Positions 35,015 through 44,002 of a stretch of DNA of 64,000 nt are shown piece by piece (within the stretch, counting starts at the first letter, position 1; the number at the start of each line of letters is the position of its first letter). Source of the stretch: WTAW01 sp964406575 (GTDB lineage: Bacteria > Acidobacteriota > Aminicenantia > Aminicenantales > Aminicenantaceae). The stretch is from NCBI GenBank assembly GCA_964406575.1, contig CAYOSH010000021.1:5118-69117 (forward strand), given 5' to 3'. The translations under genes and the position numbers were made by a program. The notes beneath the pieces are model-generated. The model worked only from the letters and a program-made list of their open reading frames with translations. It was not told the origin of the DNA and made no database searches.

Positions 35015-35243
35015 TCCTTTTCAAGCCGATGGAGGAAAGAATCTCTCAGTGTGTCTCTCTGCACTCCCGGCATCCGCCTCGATTTACCAAAATTGCACAT
35101 AGAGTGAATTCATAAGCGCGATTTTTACTTTAACAATTTATTCCTTAATCCTGACAATATGAAATCGTTTGACAATTCGGATTTACTGGGACTTAAAAGT
35201 ATGATACTGTGAAGGGCAAAAAGAGGCAAGGCAAGGCAAACCC

Positions 35244-36605
35244 ATGAAAGCTCAATCTCAGAGACTCGTGATCAGCTCCGCACGCAAATTCATCAATATG
35301 GGCGCGCTATCACGGCTTTGGAATCTCGTTAAAAACTTTCACGCTGCAGACATTGCCTCCCTGATGAACCATCTTATCTCCAGGGAACGCCTGACCCTCT
35401 TTAACATCCTCTATGAGAAGAACAAAGATAAAGCCTCCGAAGTGTTGAGTGAGCTCGATCCCGAAGATTCTATTCAAATTGTGGAAGGGCTACCCATAAA
35501 ACATATTGTCGACTTGATGCAGTTGATGCCCTCTGATGATGTGGCGCCCATCATAGAGCTCCTGCCTGAAGAATTGAAAGATTCCGTTCTCACCCTGATG
35601 GAACAGAAACCCACCGAAGAAGTCATGGGTCTCCTTTACTATGGGGAGGAAACAGCCGGACGAATCATGTCCCCCAATTTTTATGCACTGAATGAAAACA
35701 CGAATATTTCTGATGCCATCACTGCCATGCAACTGGAAGGGGACGTCGAATCGGCATTCTACTTGTATGTGGTCGATGATGAGCACCACTTGAAGGGTGT
35801 TGTCTCTCTGAGGCAGCTTCTTTTTGCCCGGCCGAACACTCCTCTCAAAAACATCATGACCACCGAAGTCATCAGCGTGCACACAGAAACTGACCAGGAA
35901 CAGGTGGCCCGTAACGTTGCCGATTACAATCTGGTGGCGATCCCTGTCGTCGATAAAGAAAATACCCTGGTCGGAGTGGTCACAGTCGATGACGTGATCG
36001 ATGTCATCGAGCAGGAAACAACCGAGGACATATACAAGATGGTGTCTTTGGATACATCCGACAGAATACAGGACAGCCCTTTTACTTCTATCAAAAAGAG
36101 GCTGCCCTTTCTTCTCCTGAGTTTATTGACCGCTTCGGTAGCCCCATGGGTGGTCAGTCATTTCAAAGGCAGCATACAGCAAGCCGTCACTTTGGCTGTT
36201 TTTATGCCTCTCGTCGCGGCTCTTGGAGGGATCGCAGGAAACCAAACCATTGCCATCATCGTGAGGGAGCTTGCCATCGGCCAGATCGGATGGATCTCAG
36301 CGCGAAAGGCCCTTTTCAAGGAAATCCGCGTCGGAATAGGCAACGGGATTGTGATCGGGACTGTACTGGGAGGCATATCGTATTTATTGATCAGGAATCC
36401 CTATCTGGGGCTCGTTTTAGGTCTGGCGGTCATCATCAATCTTTTTGTTGCGGCTCTGGTCGGGACAATCATTCCCCTGTTCTTAAAATTGATCAAACTG
36501 GATCCCGCCTTGGGTTCGGTCAACCTTCTGACCATGTGCACAGATTCCATAGGCTTCGCTGTCTTTCTCGGACTTGGAACTCTTTTCCTCCGGCACCTCA
36601 TGTGA
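35244..36605 (+). CDS. mgtE: MgtE-type magnesium transporter
   Basis: 453 residues in the MgtE order: a helical N domain (~1-130, HAADIASLMNHL, ILSELDPED-like repeats), two CBS domains (~135-260: IMSPNFYALNENTNISDAI, IMTTEVISVHTETDQEQVARN) and a C-terminal transmembrane domain of five helices with PLVAALGGIAGNQTIAIIVREL, the conserved pore segment. It gates magnesium entry by cytosolic magnesium. A TTGACA is seen about 75 bases upstream without a good -10 at 17 bases; no M-box was recognised. recO begins seven bases after its stop. Confidence 0.93.
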   Translation: MKAQSQRLVISSARKFINMGALSRLWNLVKNFHAADIASLMNHLISRERLTLFNILYEKNKDKASEVLSELDPEDSIQIVEGLPIKHIVDLMQLMPSDDVAPIIELLPEELKDSVLTLMEQKPTEEVMGLLYYGEETAGRIMSPNFYALNENTNISDAITAMQLEGDVESAFYLYVVDDEHHLKGVVSLRQLLFARPNTPLKNIMTTEVISVHTETDQEQVARNVADYNLVAIPVVDKENTLVGVVTVDDVIDVIEQETTEDIYKMVSLDTSDRIQDSPFTSIKKRLPFLLLSLLTASVAPWVVSHFKGSIQQAVTLAVFMPLVAALGGIAGNQTIAIIVRELAIGQIGWISARKALFKEIRVGIGNGIVIGTVLGGISYLLIRNPYLGLVLGLAVIINLFVAALVGTIIPLFLKLIKLDPALGSVNLLTMCTDSIGFAVFLGLGTLFLRHLM

Positions 36606-36612
36606 AGCTCCT

Positions 36613-37350
36613 ATGGCTCGAAAACAATCAGAATCCATCGTCTTGAGATCATTCGACGTCGGTGAACAGGATAAGATCATCGTCTTTTTTGCAAAAGATG
36701 TCGGCATCTTCAAGGGGATCGCCAAGGGAGCGCGCAAATTCGGGAACAGGTTCGGAAGCAGCCTGGAACCCATGACCCATGTCCAAGTATTCTATTATGA
36801 GAAAGAAAACAGAGAACTGGTCACTGTAAGTGGTTGTGATCTCATCGAATCCTTTTTTGAGATGCAGAACGACCTGGACATATCGTTCACGCTGAGTTAT
36901 TTTGTTGAACTGATCGAGGAGTTTTTCCCTTTCCGATCCAAAGACGATACCCTGTTCCGCCTGCTCCTCTCTACACTTCAATCCATCGATGGAGGAGCTG
37001 ACCTGGAACTCGCAAGCGCTTATTTCGAGGCCTGGCTTCTAAGACTCAGCGGCATTCTCCCGGATTTTAAAAGGTGCAGAAAGTGCAGAGAAGCGATCGA
37101 AGCGGTGAGCTGGCTCTCTCACAAAAAAGATGGTGTCTATTGCAGACGATGCATCCCCCAAGGCCGGGATGAGATCCAGCCAGAGATCTCAGGCATACTC
37201 GACTGGATAAGAAAGAATCCTCCTCCTAAAGATAACAATCAACTTTTCAAACCCGAACACCTGGCAGCGATACGAGAGGTGATGCAGAAGATTCTCATCT
37301 TCCATATGGAAAGGAAGCCAAAATCTCTGTCTTTGCTTCATAAGACATAA
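36613..37350 (+). CDS. recO: DNA repair protein RecO
   Basis: RecO anneals single strands and loads RecA with RecR in recombinational repair. The N-terminal OB fold has ARKQSESIVLRSFDVGEQDKIIVFF and FKGIAKGARKFGNRFG, and the C-terminal zinc element is CRKCREAIEAVSWL...YCRRC. 245 residues matches. The ATG at 36613 is eight bases after the mgtE stop and the genes are probably cotranscribed; the longer frame from 36574 would overlap mgtE. Confidence 0.9.
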   Translation: MARKQSESIVLRSFDVGEQDKIIVFFAKDVGIFKGIAKGARKFGNRFGSSLEPMTHVQVFYYEKENRELVTVSGCDLIESFFEMQNDLDISFTLSYFVELIEEFFPFRSKDDTLFRLLLSTLQSIDGGADLELASAYFEAWLLRLSGILPDFKRCRKCREAIEAVSWLSHKKDGVYCRRCIPQGRDEIQPEISGILDWIRKNPPPKDNNQLFKPEHLAAIREVMQKILIFHMERKPKSLSLLHKT

Positions 37351-37450
37351 GAAACATAAAATGAGACAATGAGAAAGAATCAGGAAAGATCCATGGGCAT
37401 TACAATCCTGAGGATATAATGAGAAGATCTAAAAAGGAGGTCTGTTTACG

Positions 37451-39604
37451 ATGAAACGATTAAGAAATCTATTAATCCTATTTCTGATCCTAAGCCTGTC
37501 TGCAATCTCCATCGCCGATGAGGGCATGTGGATGCCTCATCAGATGAAGGACCTCAACCTTCAGGCTAAAGGACTCCAGATGAACCCCGCAGATCTGTAC
37601 ACAAAGGATGGGACAGGCCTTATGAGTGCTGTGGTTTATCTGGGTGGCGGCACCGGTGAATTCGTGAGCTCCGACGGGCTTATTCTTACCAATCACCACG
37701 TCGCATTCGGCGCCCTTCAGAGAGCGGCCACAAAGGAGAAGGACACCATCCAGGATGGATTCATTGCCTGGACGAGGGAAGAAGAAATCCCAGCCAAAGG
37801 GTATATCGCCGATGTCCTGCTCGGTTATGAGGAGGTCACTGCACGGATCGTGTCCGGAATTAGGCCGGAAATGACTCCTCGGGAACAGTACGAAGTCATC
37901 GATAAGGCTCAGAAAAAACTCATCGCAGAAGCGGAAAAAACGGGAAAGGATATCCGGGCCCGTGTGGCCAACATGTACAGCGGGAACGCCTACTATCTCT
38001 TCCGTTTCAAACGGATCAAAGACATCCGTATCGCCTACGCCCCACCGCTAGACCTTGGCAATTTCGGGGGGGATATCGACAACTGGATGTGGCCGCGACA
38101 CACATGCGATTTCAGCTTCCTGAGGGCGTATGTGTCCAAGGACAATGAGGGAGTGGATTACAGCCCCGACAATGTTCCTTACAAACCAAAAGCCATCCTC
38201 AAAATCTCCATAGATGGCTTCAAAGACAGAGATTTTTCTTTTGTTATGGGCTATCCGGGCCGAACATACAGGAATTACACGCTCGATGAACTCCGGTTCG
38301 ACCTGAAAAACATGAAGGAGCGGATGGAACTCTACAAGGATGTCATCGCTTTCTTCGAAAACGCAGGAAAGAACAACAGGGATATTGAGATCAAATATGC
38401 GGGCATCATCAAAGGCCTCAACAACGGCCTGAAGAACTATCAGGGAAAGTTTGAGGGAATGGAGAAAATTGGCCTGATCGGGATCAAAGAAAACCAGGAA
38501 AAAGACTATATGATTTGGGTGAACGCAAATCCTGAGAGAGCGAAAAAATATGGAGATGCGATTTCGAATATTTCGGTCTTCATGAAGAAGTATGCCACTT
38601 TTGAGAAGAAGAACAGCCTTCTCGGTCTGATAGTCAGTCCCTATTTTGGCTCGACCCTCCTTTCGCAAGCGTACACCATATATCGTACGGTCGAGGAAAG
38701 GGAAAAACCCGATATGGAGAGAGAGCCGGCTTACCAGGAGAGAAACATCCCGCTCATCAAAATGCGCATTCAGCTTGCAGAGCGTGGATATCATCTGGCC
38801 ACAGACAGGGTTTTCTTCAAGCATCAGCTCAAAAAACTGTTGGACGATCCAGAGGAACAAATCCCGAATGCGTTGAAAGAGCTGATCGCAAAACGATCGG
38901 AAGAGGCCATCGATGCTTATGTGGACGAGCTGTATGCTCGCACCATTCTCGCCGATCCTGAAAAGAGGCTCGAGCTTGTCGATGGAAAGCTGGACAAGCT
39001 GATGGGTATCGGAGATCCTTTCCTTAAGCTAGCCGCAGAGCTCGAAACAGAGATGAAGGGCTTCAGAGAAGAGAGCAAAGCGTTGGAACAAGAAAGACTC
39101 AACCATAAAAAAATCTTCATCTCCGGATTGCTGGAGCAGAAGGAAGGGAGGATCGCGCCGGACGCCAACTCGACCATACGTTTCACCTATGGATTCATCG
39201 ATGGGTACACTCCAAGGGATGCGGTTTATTACCTGCCACAAACGACACTGGGCGGGGTTATAGAAAAAGACACTGGAGAATTCCCTTTTCGAGTTCCTGA
39301 TAAGCTCAAAGAGCTCTACAAATCCAAAGACTTCGGCCGTTACGCCGATAAGAACCTTAAGGACATCCCTGCCTGTTTTTTGAATACGACAAGTGTCACA
39401 GGAGGCAACTCGGGTTCCCCCACACTCAATGCCAGAGGTGAGCAGATCGGCATCATCTTCGATATGACCTACGAGAGCGTGACGGCAGATTATTATGAGG
39501 TTCCAGAGTTGCAGCGGACGATCAGTGTCGACATCCGGTATGTGCTCTTCGTCACTGAGAAATTTTCCGGTGCGAGTCACATCATCGAAGAACTGGGCTT
39601 GTGA
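37451..39604 (+). CDS. S46 family dipeptidyl peptidase (DPP7/DPP11-like)
   Basis: An exported serine dipeptidyl peptidase. A signal peptide precedes DEGMWMPHQM, the typical S46 start. Catalytic His83 lies in ILTNHHVAF; the catalytic Ser654 in TGGNSGSPTLNARGEQIG. The S1-site position after the following FD is Met672, where DPP7 has Gly and DPP11 Arg, so the preference may differ from either. 717 residues is usual. AAAAGGAGG precedes the ATG. It probably digests peptides in the periplasm, as do the other secreted peptidases in this window. Confidence 0.92.
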   Translation: MKRLRNLLILFLILSLSAISIADEGMWMPHQMKDLNLQAKGLQMNPADLYTKDGTGLMSAVVYLGGGTGEFVSSDGLILTNHHVAFGALQRAATKEKDTIQDGFIAWTREEEIPAKGYIADVLLGYEEVTARIVSGIRPEMTPREQYEVIDKAQKKLIAEAEKTGKDIRARVANMYSGNAYYLFRFKRIKDIRIAYAPPLDLGNFGGDIDNWMWPRHTCDFSFLRAYVSKDNEGVDYSPDNVPYKPKAILKISIDGFKDRDFSFVMGYPGRTYRNYTLDELRFDLKNMKERMELYKDVIAFFENAGKNNRDIEIKYAGIIKGLNNGLKNYQGKFEGMEKIGLIGIKENQEKDYMIWVNANPERAKKYGDAISNISVFMKKYATFEKKNSLLGLIVSPYFGSTLLSQAYTIYRTVEEREKPDMEREPAYQERNIPLIKMRIQLAERGYHLATDRVFFKHQLKKLLDDPEEQIPNALKELIAKRSEEAIDAYVDELYARTILADPEKRLELVDGKLDKLMGIGDPFLKLAAELETEMKGFREESKALEQERLNHKKIFISGLLEQKEGRIAPDANSTIRFTYGFIDGYTPRDAVYYLPQTTLGGVIEKDTGEFPFRVPDKLKELYKSKDFGRYADKNLKDIPACFLNTTSVTGGNSGSPTLNARGEQIGIIFDMTYESVTADYYEVPELQRTISVDIRYVLFVTEKFSGASHIIEELGL

Positions 39605-39614
39605 ATAGAGTTTA

Positions 39615-40475
39615 TTAAAACTCGACAGATGCCAGATTCATCAGCCAAACTACCTTGCTAGCACCAGATGAACTGGGAAGAATACAAACTGCCGGAAATT
39701 CCAGATTCATTGTGCCGTCTTTGAAATTCAACAAGGATGCAGGCGCCGCTTGTAGATTTTTATACCTCCTTGATTTGTTAAAGGCAAAAGTGGCAAGCAA
39801 AGGTGGAGTGGCAAGGACTGCCAAAACAGCCGCGGTCCGCGATACATAAGAGAGGGCCCATGCACCAACGGATCCCAGCAGAATTCCCCCATAGGCAGCA
39901 CCCAAAGCCGATCCAAATGAGCCGGTATCATGCCCGAGATTTCCAACGGTATACACGCCCAGTGCACATCCCAGAGGATAAGCAAGACTGAATCCAATGA
40001 TTGCACCCGGGAGATCACTAAACCAGGTCCCATCATAGGTTATTCCTGCGCCGATATAAGCAGCTCCTATTCCAGCAGCCAATCCCAGAACTCCTCCTGC
40101 CACAAACTCGCCGACAAGTTTCCCTTGATTCAAGGGAGGTTTTTGAAGATCTATCCTCTGGATATCGGTTAATTTTTTCTCCATCCCACTTTTCAATTGA
40201 AAAGATTCGCGCTCCATATATTCCATTGGAATCCTTGCAGCGGTGGTCTTATACCCGACCATGTTCAAAGCATTGTGCGCTTTCACCTGTCTTTTTAATG
40301 AAAATTCCATTGCATACTGGACTTTTTGGTTGTCCAGATTAAATGATTCTGTGTGATCGGAATTTATCTGAGCATAAGAAAATGACGAAAATATAAGAAG
40401 GCTAAGCATTAAAGACAATCGTAAAGTCAGACAAGTAACACCTCTCTGTGCTTTTTTTGTTTGTGTCCCTCTCAT
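39615..40475 (-). CDS. Predicted Gly/Ala-rich membrane-associated protein, unrecognised
   Basis: 286 residues with an apparent signal peptide (LSLMLSLLIFSSFSYAQ) followed by a helical, polar region (~35-110) and a Gly/Ala-rich segment (GGVLGLAAGIGAAYIGAG..., ~120-215) that could form several membrane helices or a glycine-zipper domain. The C-terminal part has a conserved-looking SLLNFKDGTMNLEFPAV. I do not recognise a family. It converges on the S46 peptidase; nothing upstream (40476-40574) suggests function. Confidence 0.5.
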   Translation of the reverse strand: MRGTQTKKAQRGVTCLTLRLSLMLSLLIFSSFSYAQINSDHTESFNLDNQKVQYAMEFSLKRQVKAHNALNMVGYKTTAARIPMEYMERESFQLKSGMEKKLTDIQRIDLQKPPLNQGKLVGEFVAGGVLGLAAGIGAAYIGAGITYDGTWFSDLPGAIIGFSLAYPLGCALGVYTVGNLGHDTGSFGSALGAAYGGILLGSVGAWALSYVSRTAAVLAVLATPPLLATFAFNKSRRYKNLQAAPASLLNFKDGTMNLEFPAVCILPSSSGASKVVWLMNLASVEF

Positions 40476-40574
40476 TTCTGCCTCCTTTAAACATAGAATC
40501 TAGTTCCAATTTAAGGGTGATGAGAGAGAAAGTTGCTAAGAAGTTGTTAAAAGTTTGTTATAGGTTTGTAAAGA

Positions 40575-41481
40575 TTAAAAGAAATGCCATATGGATTCCG
40601 GGGGCTTTTTCTGCTTGAAATTGCTGTACTTGTGACACAAGGGATAAAGGAACAATAGGCCCAAGAACCAGAAAACATACATCAGAGGAATACCTGTTCC
40701 TTGGGGGGCGAAGAAGAGTCCGATAATAGCGAACACATAGAGGTGGCAAAGATAAAAGAAAAGCCCTACGGAAGGCTTGAGCGCTATCGCGCAAAATCCA
40801 CTTCCCAAAAATGAGGCCAAATCCAACACAGCCCAGCCAGGGAATCGCTGGGTAAAAAACCTGAAGGGGACCCGTTTGGCCCGGTATAAGAGTCATCCGC
40901 AGGAGAGGAGAAAAAAGCCGGTCAGCCTGGCTCGGGTCGGGAGTGAGCCATTGGGTCAAAAAGATCGTTCCCAGGCTCTAGCCTAGAATGAGACCGGACT
41001 TGAATCGTATGAATAGAGCCCAGCTGATCATAGCTATGCCCAGGCCGTATAGCACACCGAAATGTAGCCAGACTTGGCCGCCACCGCCTGGAGGATGGAG
41101 CGCGCGCGCCGGGCCGAACAGCCATGCGGAATTCTCGACGAAAAATTGCAGCCCGATGAGGATGAGACCGCGGATAAGGAAGTGGCGTGAAATGCGGCCT
41201 TCGGCCCAACCTCGTTTCCGTCACGATTCGGCAAAAAGAACCATACCGACACCCATCAGAAAGAAAAAACCAGGGGCGCACGGTTGAGTAATAAATCGGG
41301 TCAGGAAAGCCCAAGCACTCTCGTATTGAGGAAGGGGAATCCCCCAGAATTCTCCCGTGGGGTGCATGCGCACCACAAAATAATTGGCATGATCCACAGT
41401 CATAAGCACCATAATAAGCCCGCGTAAAGCATCGATAGATAGAAGCCTCTGGCCATTCGCAACACGTTCAGTTTTTTGCAT
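40575..41481 (-). pseudogene. Decayed membrane acyltransferase (DUF1624/heparan-acetyltransferase-like)
   Basis: The N terminus from 41481 reads LSIDALRGLIMVLMTVDHANYF, the hallmark of multi-pass heparan-alpha-glucosaminide N-acetyltransferase-like proteins. The same frame continues through a TGA at 41221-41223 and a TAG at 40978-40980, and resumes with helices such as FHFGVLYGLGIAMISW-like sequence. Near 40.8 kb the reading moves to another frame, which ends YPLCHKYSNFKQKKPP, a normal end for the family. Two stops and a frameshift show a broken gene. The product cannot be made full length. Confidence 0.8.
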
Positions 41482-41504
41482 ATGACTATTTTCCGCTCCT
41501 CAAT

Positions 41505-43790
41505 TTATTTAATCTCACCAATGACCTCCAACGCCTTTTCAAAAAGCTCATCTCGTCCCTCCCTGACACCTTGCACCGTGCGTATCGCGGGGACTGTTGG
41601 CAGGATGCCGATCAGGTGGTGCTGCGAACCATCATGTTTGAGCACTCTCATGCCGGTCCATGTAATTTGGAACTCTCCCGGAAGAATAAAAGGATTGACG
41701 TTGCCGTTCGTGCCTGCAGTGGCCCCCCCCACAATTTCCCCAAGCTTGTAGTATTCAACAAAACTTAGAAAAGACTCCGCATAGCTTATGGCTCGGCCAT
41801 CCGTGATAAAGACAACTTTTCCATTCAGATGTGGTTCTTTTTGCACAAGGTTCCAACCCATTTTTTGAAAACCCACAATGTTTTCCTGATCCGGGTAGAT
41901 GATCTGGGGGATCTGCATCCAAGCATTGGAGGTGTCTTTTTCCTTCAACAGGTGGCAAATGATCTCGTGATTTCCCTTTGGATAGCCCCGGAGGTCGAAA
42001 ATAACTCCTCGAGCGTTTGCCAGCGCATCGATCTTTACAACGATCTCATCCCACGGGGCTAAATCGAAGTTGACATAGTATACGTTGTTCTCGAGTGCTT
42101 GGATACTGGGCTTGGTTGGTTCTGTCAGCATTTTCTTAAAATTCCGCTCAAGCTCGATATCAAAGGTTTCATCACCCCTTTGAACTTCAAGTTTTACCAT
42201 GGTTCCTTTCTTGCCATACCCAAAGCGCATCAAAGATTTATACCTTTTCCATTGCGGAGAGCCGGAAATCAACTCCTCTGCATTCAACAGAGCCTGCTCA
42301 GCTTTTTTGCCATCGATGCTGAGAACAACATCCCCCCGTTGAAAATGGTTTGGGTCTTCCGATACCGTCACCACGACTTGACCTTCCACCCAACCGAGCC
42401 TTATGGGAAGCCCGGCCTGTTCCATGAATAGTCTGTGATAGACATTGCCATGCCCATCTTGAAGTTTGGCGACCAAACGGCTGAGCGTCTGAAAGAAATC
42501 TTCTTCGTTCGTGTCGTCAAGAGCGTCTTGAAGCGCGTTGGTCAACTCTCCATCCCAGTCCACATCGACCACATCAAAATAGGGATAAAAATGCTGGAAT
42601 ATGTTCCAGGCGATGACCACATCCGCGAAGCGCACAAACTCATTATCCGCAGATTGCGTTCCATAATCGTGGGCCTTCATCTCAGCTATCAGTTTATTAT
42701 GCTGATAGTTCTGGTTCTCTCCCAAAGTCCCTTTTTCATCGCTGTAGAGCGCGAGCGGAACTAAACACAACAATCCCGCATCCAATTCCTTATGAATGAC
42801 TTCTCCCACTTGAGGATAGGCGTCGAACAATTTTCCCGAATAGGTCGTTGACCGGCTTTCCATACGCAGGCATTTTCCACCACTGTAGGCATTTTCTGTT
42901 TGGATTTTGTAAATGTAACCTTGGTTTTGTGTGCTCCAAGATTGTGGCATTTTTCCGACTTCATCCAGTTCGAAGTCAGGATTGTTGATTTCGACCTGTT
43001 GCCACTTTTGGTTATTCTCTTTAACAAACACCTGAAAGTCATCAAACCAAGCCTGTCCATTTCCCCCAAGAATAGCGCCGAAAAATACCGCCGTAGCGTC
43101 ACTGTCCACCTTGCCCAAGATTTCGTATTGTCTCCACTCTTCAGCACGGACAGGACGATCGTTCATGTTGTCGAAAAAACCTATGGTGCCGCCTTCTCTG
43201 TCCACACGTAGCCATAACTGTGCCTGCTGACCTGCGCCCTTCATTTTCGTTCTCACGGCCGCTATCAGTTTGATATCTTTTCCCCGAAGAGATTTGGCCT
43301 CCATCCCTTGAGTCAGGACTCCGGCACCCATACCAGCGATGAGAATATTTTTTCTGTTTAAACGGATACTTCTATAGATGGAATTCACGGAGCCGAATCC
43401 TACCCCTTGATGCTGCCAGGCGACAACTTTCAGGTCCGAAGTGTCGTCGGATCGCAGGGACAATGGGAGGCTGGGTTTTTCATCTTCAAAAAGGATCTGG
43501 GAGGTAGGAGCGATGGGCAAGAATAATCGCTCCAGAATACTCTTCAGCTCTTTGGAATCTTTCGCATTCTTAACTTTTTCAACTCCAAAGATGGCGAATT
43601 TATCCCAATCCATCTCACTGGCTTCGTCGCTGGGGTGAAAATATTTTACATATCCATAGAGCTTGGTAAAAGCTCGCAGGTTTTGGATAATCTGCTGCTC
43701 CTGATCGGAATCCTTCTGACAAAGAGAAATCAGCAAAAGAGCGCTTAATATAAAAAGGCCAACGGTCAATTTTGTTGCAGTGCTTTTCAT
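41505..43790 (-). CDS. Large S41-family secreted peptidase (lipoprotein)
   Basis: A 761-residue exported protein. The signal ends LISLC, a lipobox-like Cys, so it may be lipid-anchored. A non-catalytic N-terminal region of ~400 residues includes a carbohydrate-binding-like section (NKWQQVEINNPDFELDEV). The C-terminal half has PDZ-like sequence (VVLSIDGKKAEQALLNAEEL) and the S41 core with the Ser region FITDGRAISYAESFL and GATAGTNGNVNPF. It resembles tricorn/C-terminal-processing peptidases. ATG at 43790 with GAGGTG upstream; the longer frame has no support. It lies downstream of the decayed acyltransferase on the same strand. Confidence 0.82.
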   Translation of the reverse strand: MKSTATKLTVGLFILSALLLISLCQKDSDQEQQIIQNLRAFTKLYGYVKYFHPSDEASEMDWDKFAIFGVEKVKNAKDSKELKSILERLFLPIAPTSQILFEDEKPSLPLSLRSDDTSDLKVVAWQHQGVGFGSVNSIYRSIRLNRKNILIAGMGAGVLTQGMEAKSLRGKDIKLIAAVRTKMKGAGQQAQLWLRVDREGGTIGFFDNMNDRPVRAEEWRQYEILGKVDSDATAVFFGAILGGNGQAWFDDFQVFVKENNQKWQQVEINNPDFELDEVGKMPQSWSTQNQGYIYKIQTENAYSGGKCLRMESRSTTYSGKLFDAYPQVGEVIHKELDAGLLCLVPLALYSDEKGTLGENQNYQHNKLIAEMKAHDYGTQSADNEFVRFADVVIAWNIFQHFYPYFDVVDVDWDGELTNALQDALDDTNEEDFFQTLSRLVAKLQDGHGNVYHRLFMEQAGLPIRLGWVEGQVVVTVSEDPNHFQRGDVVLSIDGKKAEQALLNAEELISGSPQWKRYKSLMRFGYGKKGTMVKLEVQRGDETFDIELERNFKKMLTEPTKPSIQALENNVYYVNFDLAPWDEIVVKIDALANARGVIFDLRGYPKGNHEIICHLLKEKDTSNAWMQIPQIIYPDQENIVGFQKMGWNLVQKEPHLNGKVVFITDGRAISYAESFLSFVEYYKLGEIVGGATAGTNGNVNPFILPGEFQITWTGMRVLKHDGSQHHLIGILPTVPAIRTVQGVREGRDELFEKALEVIGEIK

Positions 43791-43858
43791 CTTACACCTC
43801 ACGAAATACGAAGGGGACATGCGGCTTTATCCCAAAATTTCGGGGAGGTTCCCTAACT

Positions 43859-43948
43859 GTCCGTTCGGGGAACGGACCCTAGATTCCTCCGAAAAGGGGA
43901 CTGTCACCTTTTTTCTTTACCCCTGGAAAAAGGGGACTGTCACCTTTT
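43859..43948. repeat. REP-like cluster: hairpin plus a 21-base direct repeat
   Basis: A perfect 8-base hairpin GTCCGTTC-GGG-GAACGGAC (43859-43877) is followed by two identical 21-base units (43892-43912 and 43928-43948) containing GGGGACTGTCACC, each nearly self-complementary. They lie between the S41 and propeller genes. Similar GGGGAACGG sequence lies at 50801-50835. Confidence 0.6.
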
Positions 43949-44002
43949 CTATCAAAATCCGGTTAGAAGTGCAACTGCATGAATTCAGAACGCGGGTGGA
44001 TG

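Noticed and set aside
35015..35243. Possible magnesium riboswitch before mgtE
   Set aside because: I could not pick out M-box or ykkC-type core sequences; a fold search would decide.
40922..41314. Minus-strand frame inside the acyltransferase region
   Set aside because: It is a frame shadow of the broken acyltransferase rather than a separate gene.
43859..43877. Rho-independent terminator
   Set aside because: The 8-base stem is perfect, but no T-run follows on either strand, so it is treated as a REP-like hairpin.
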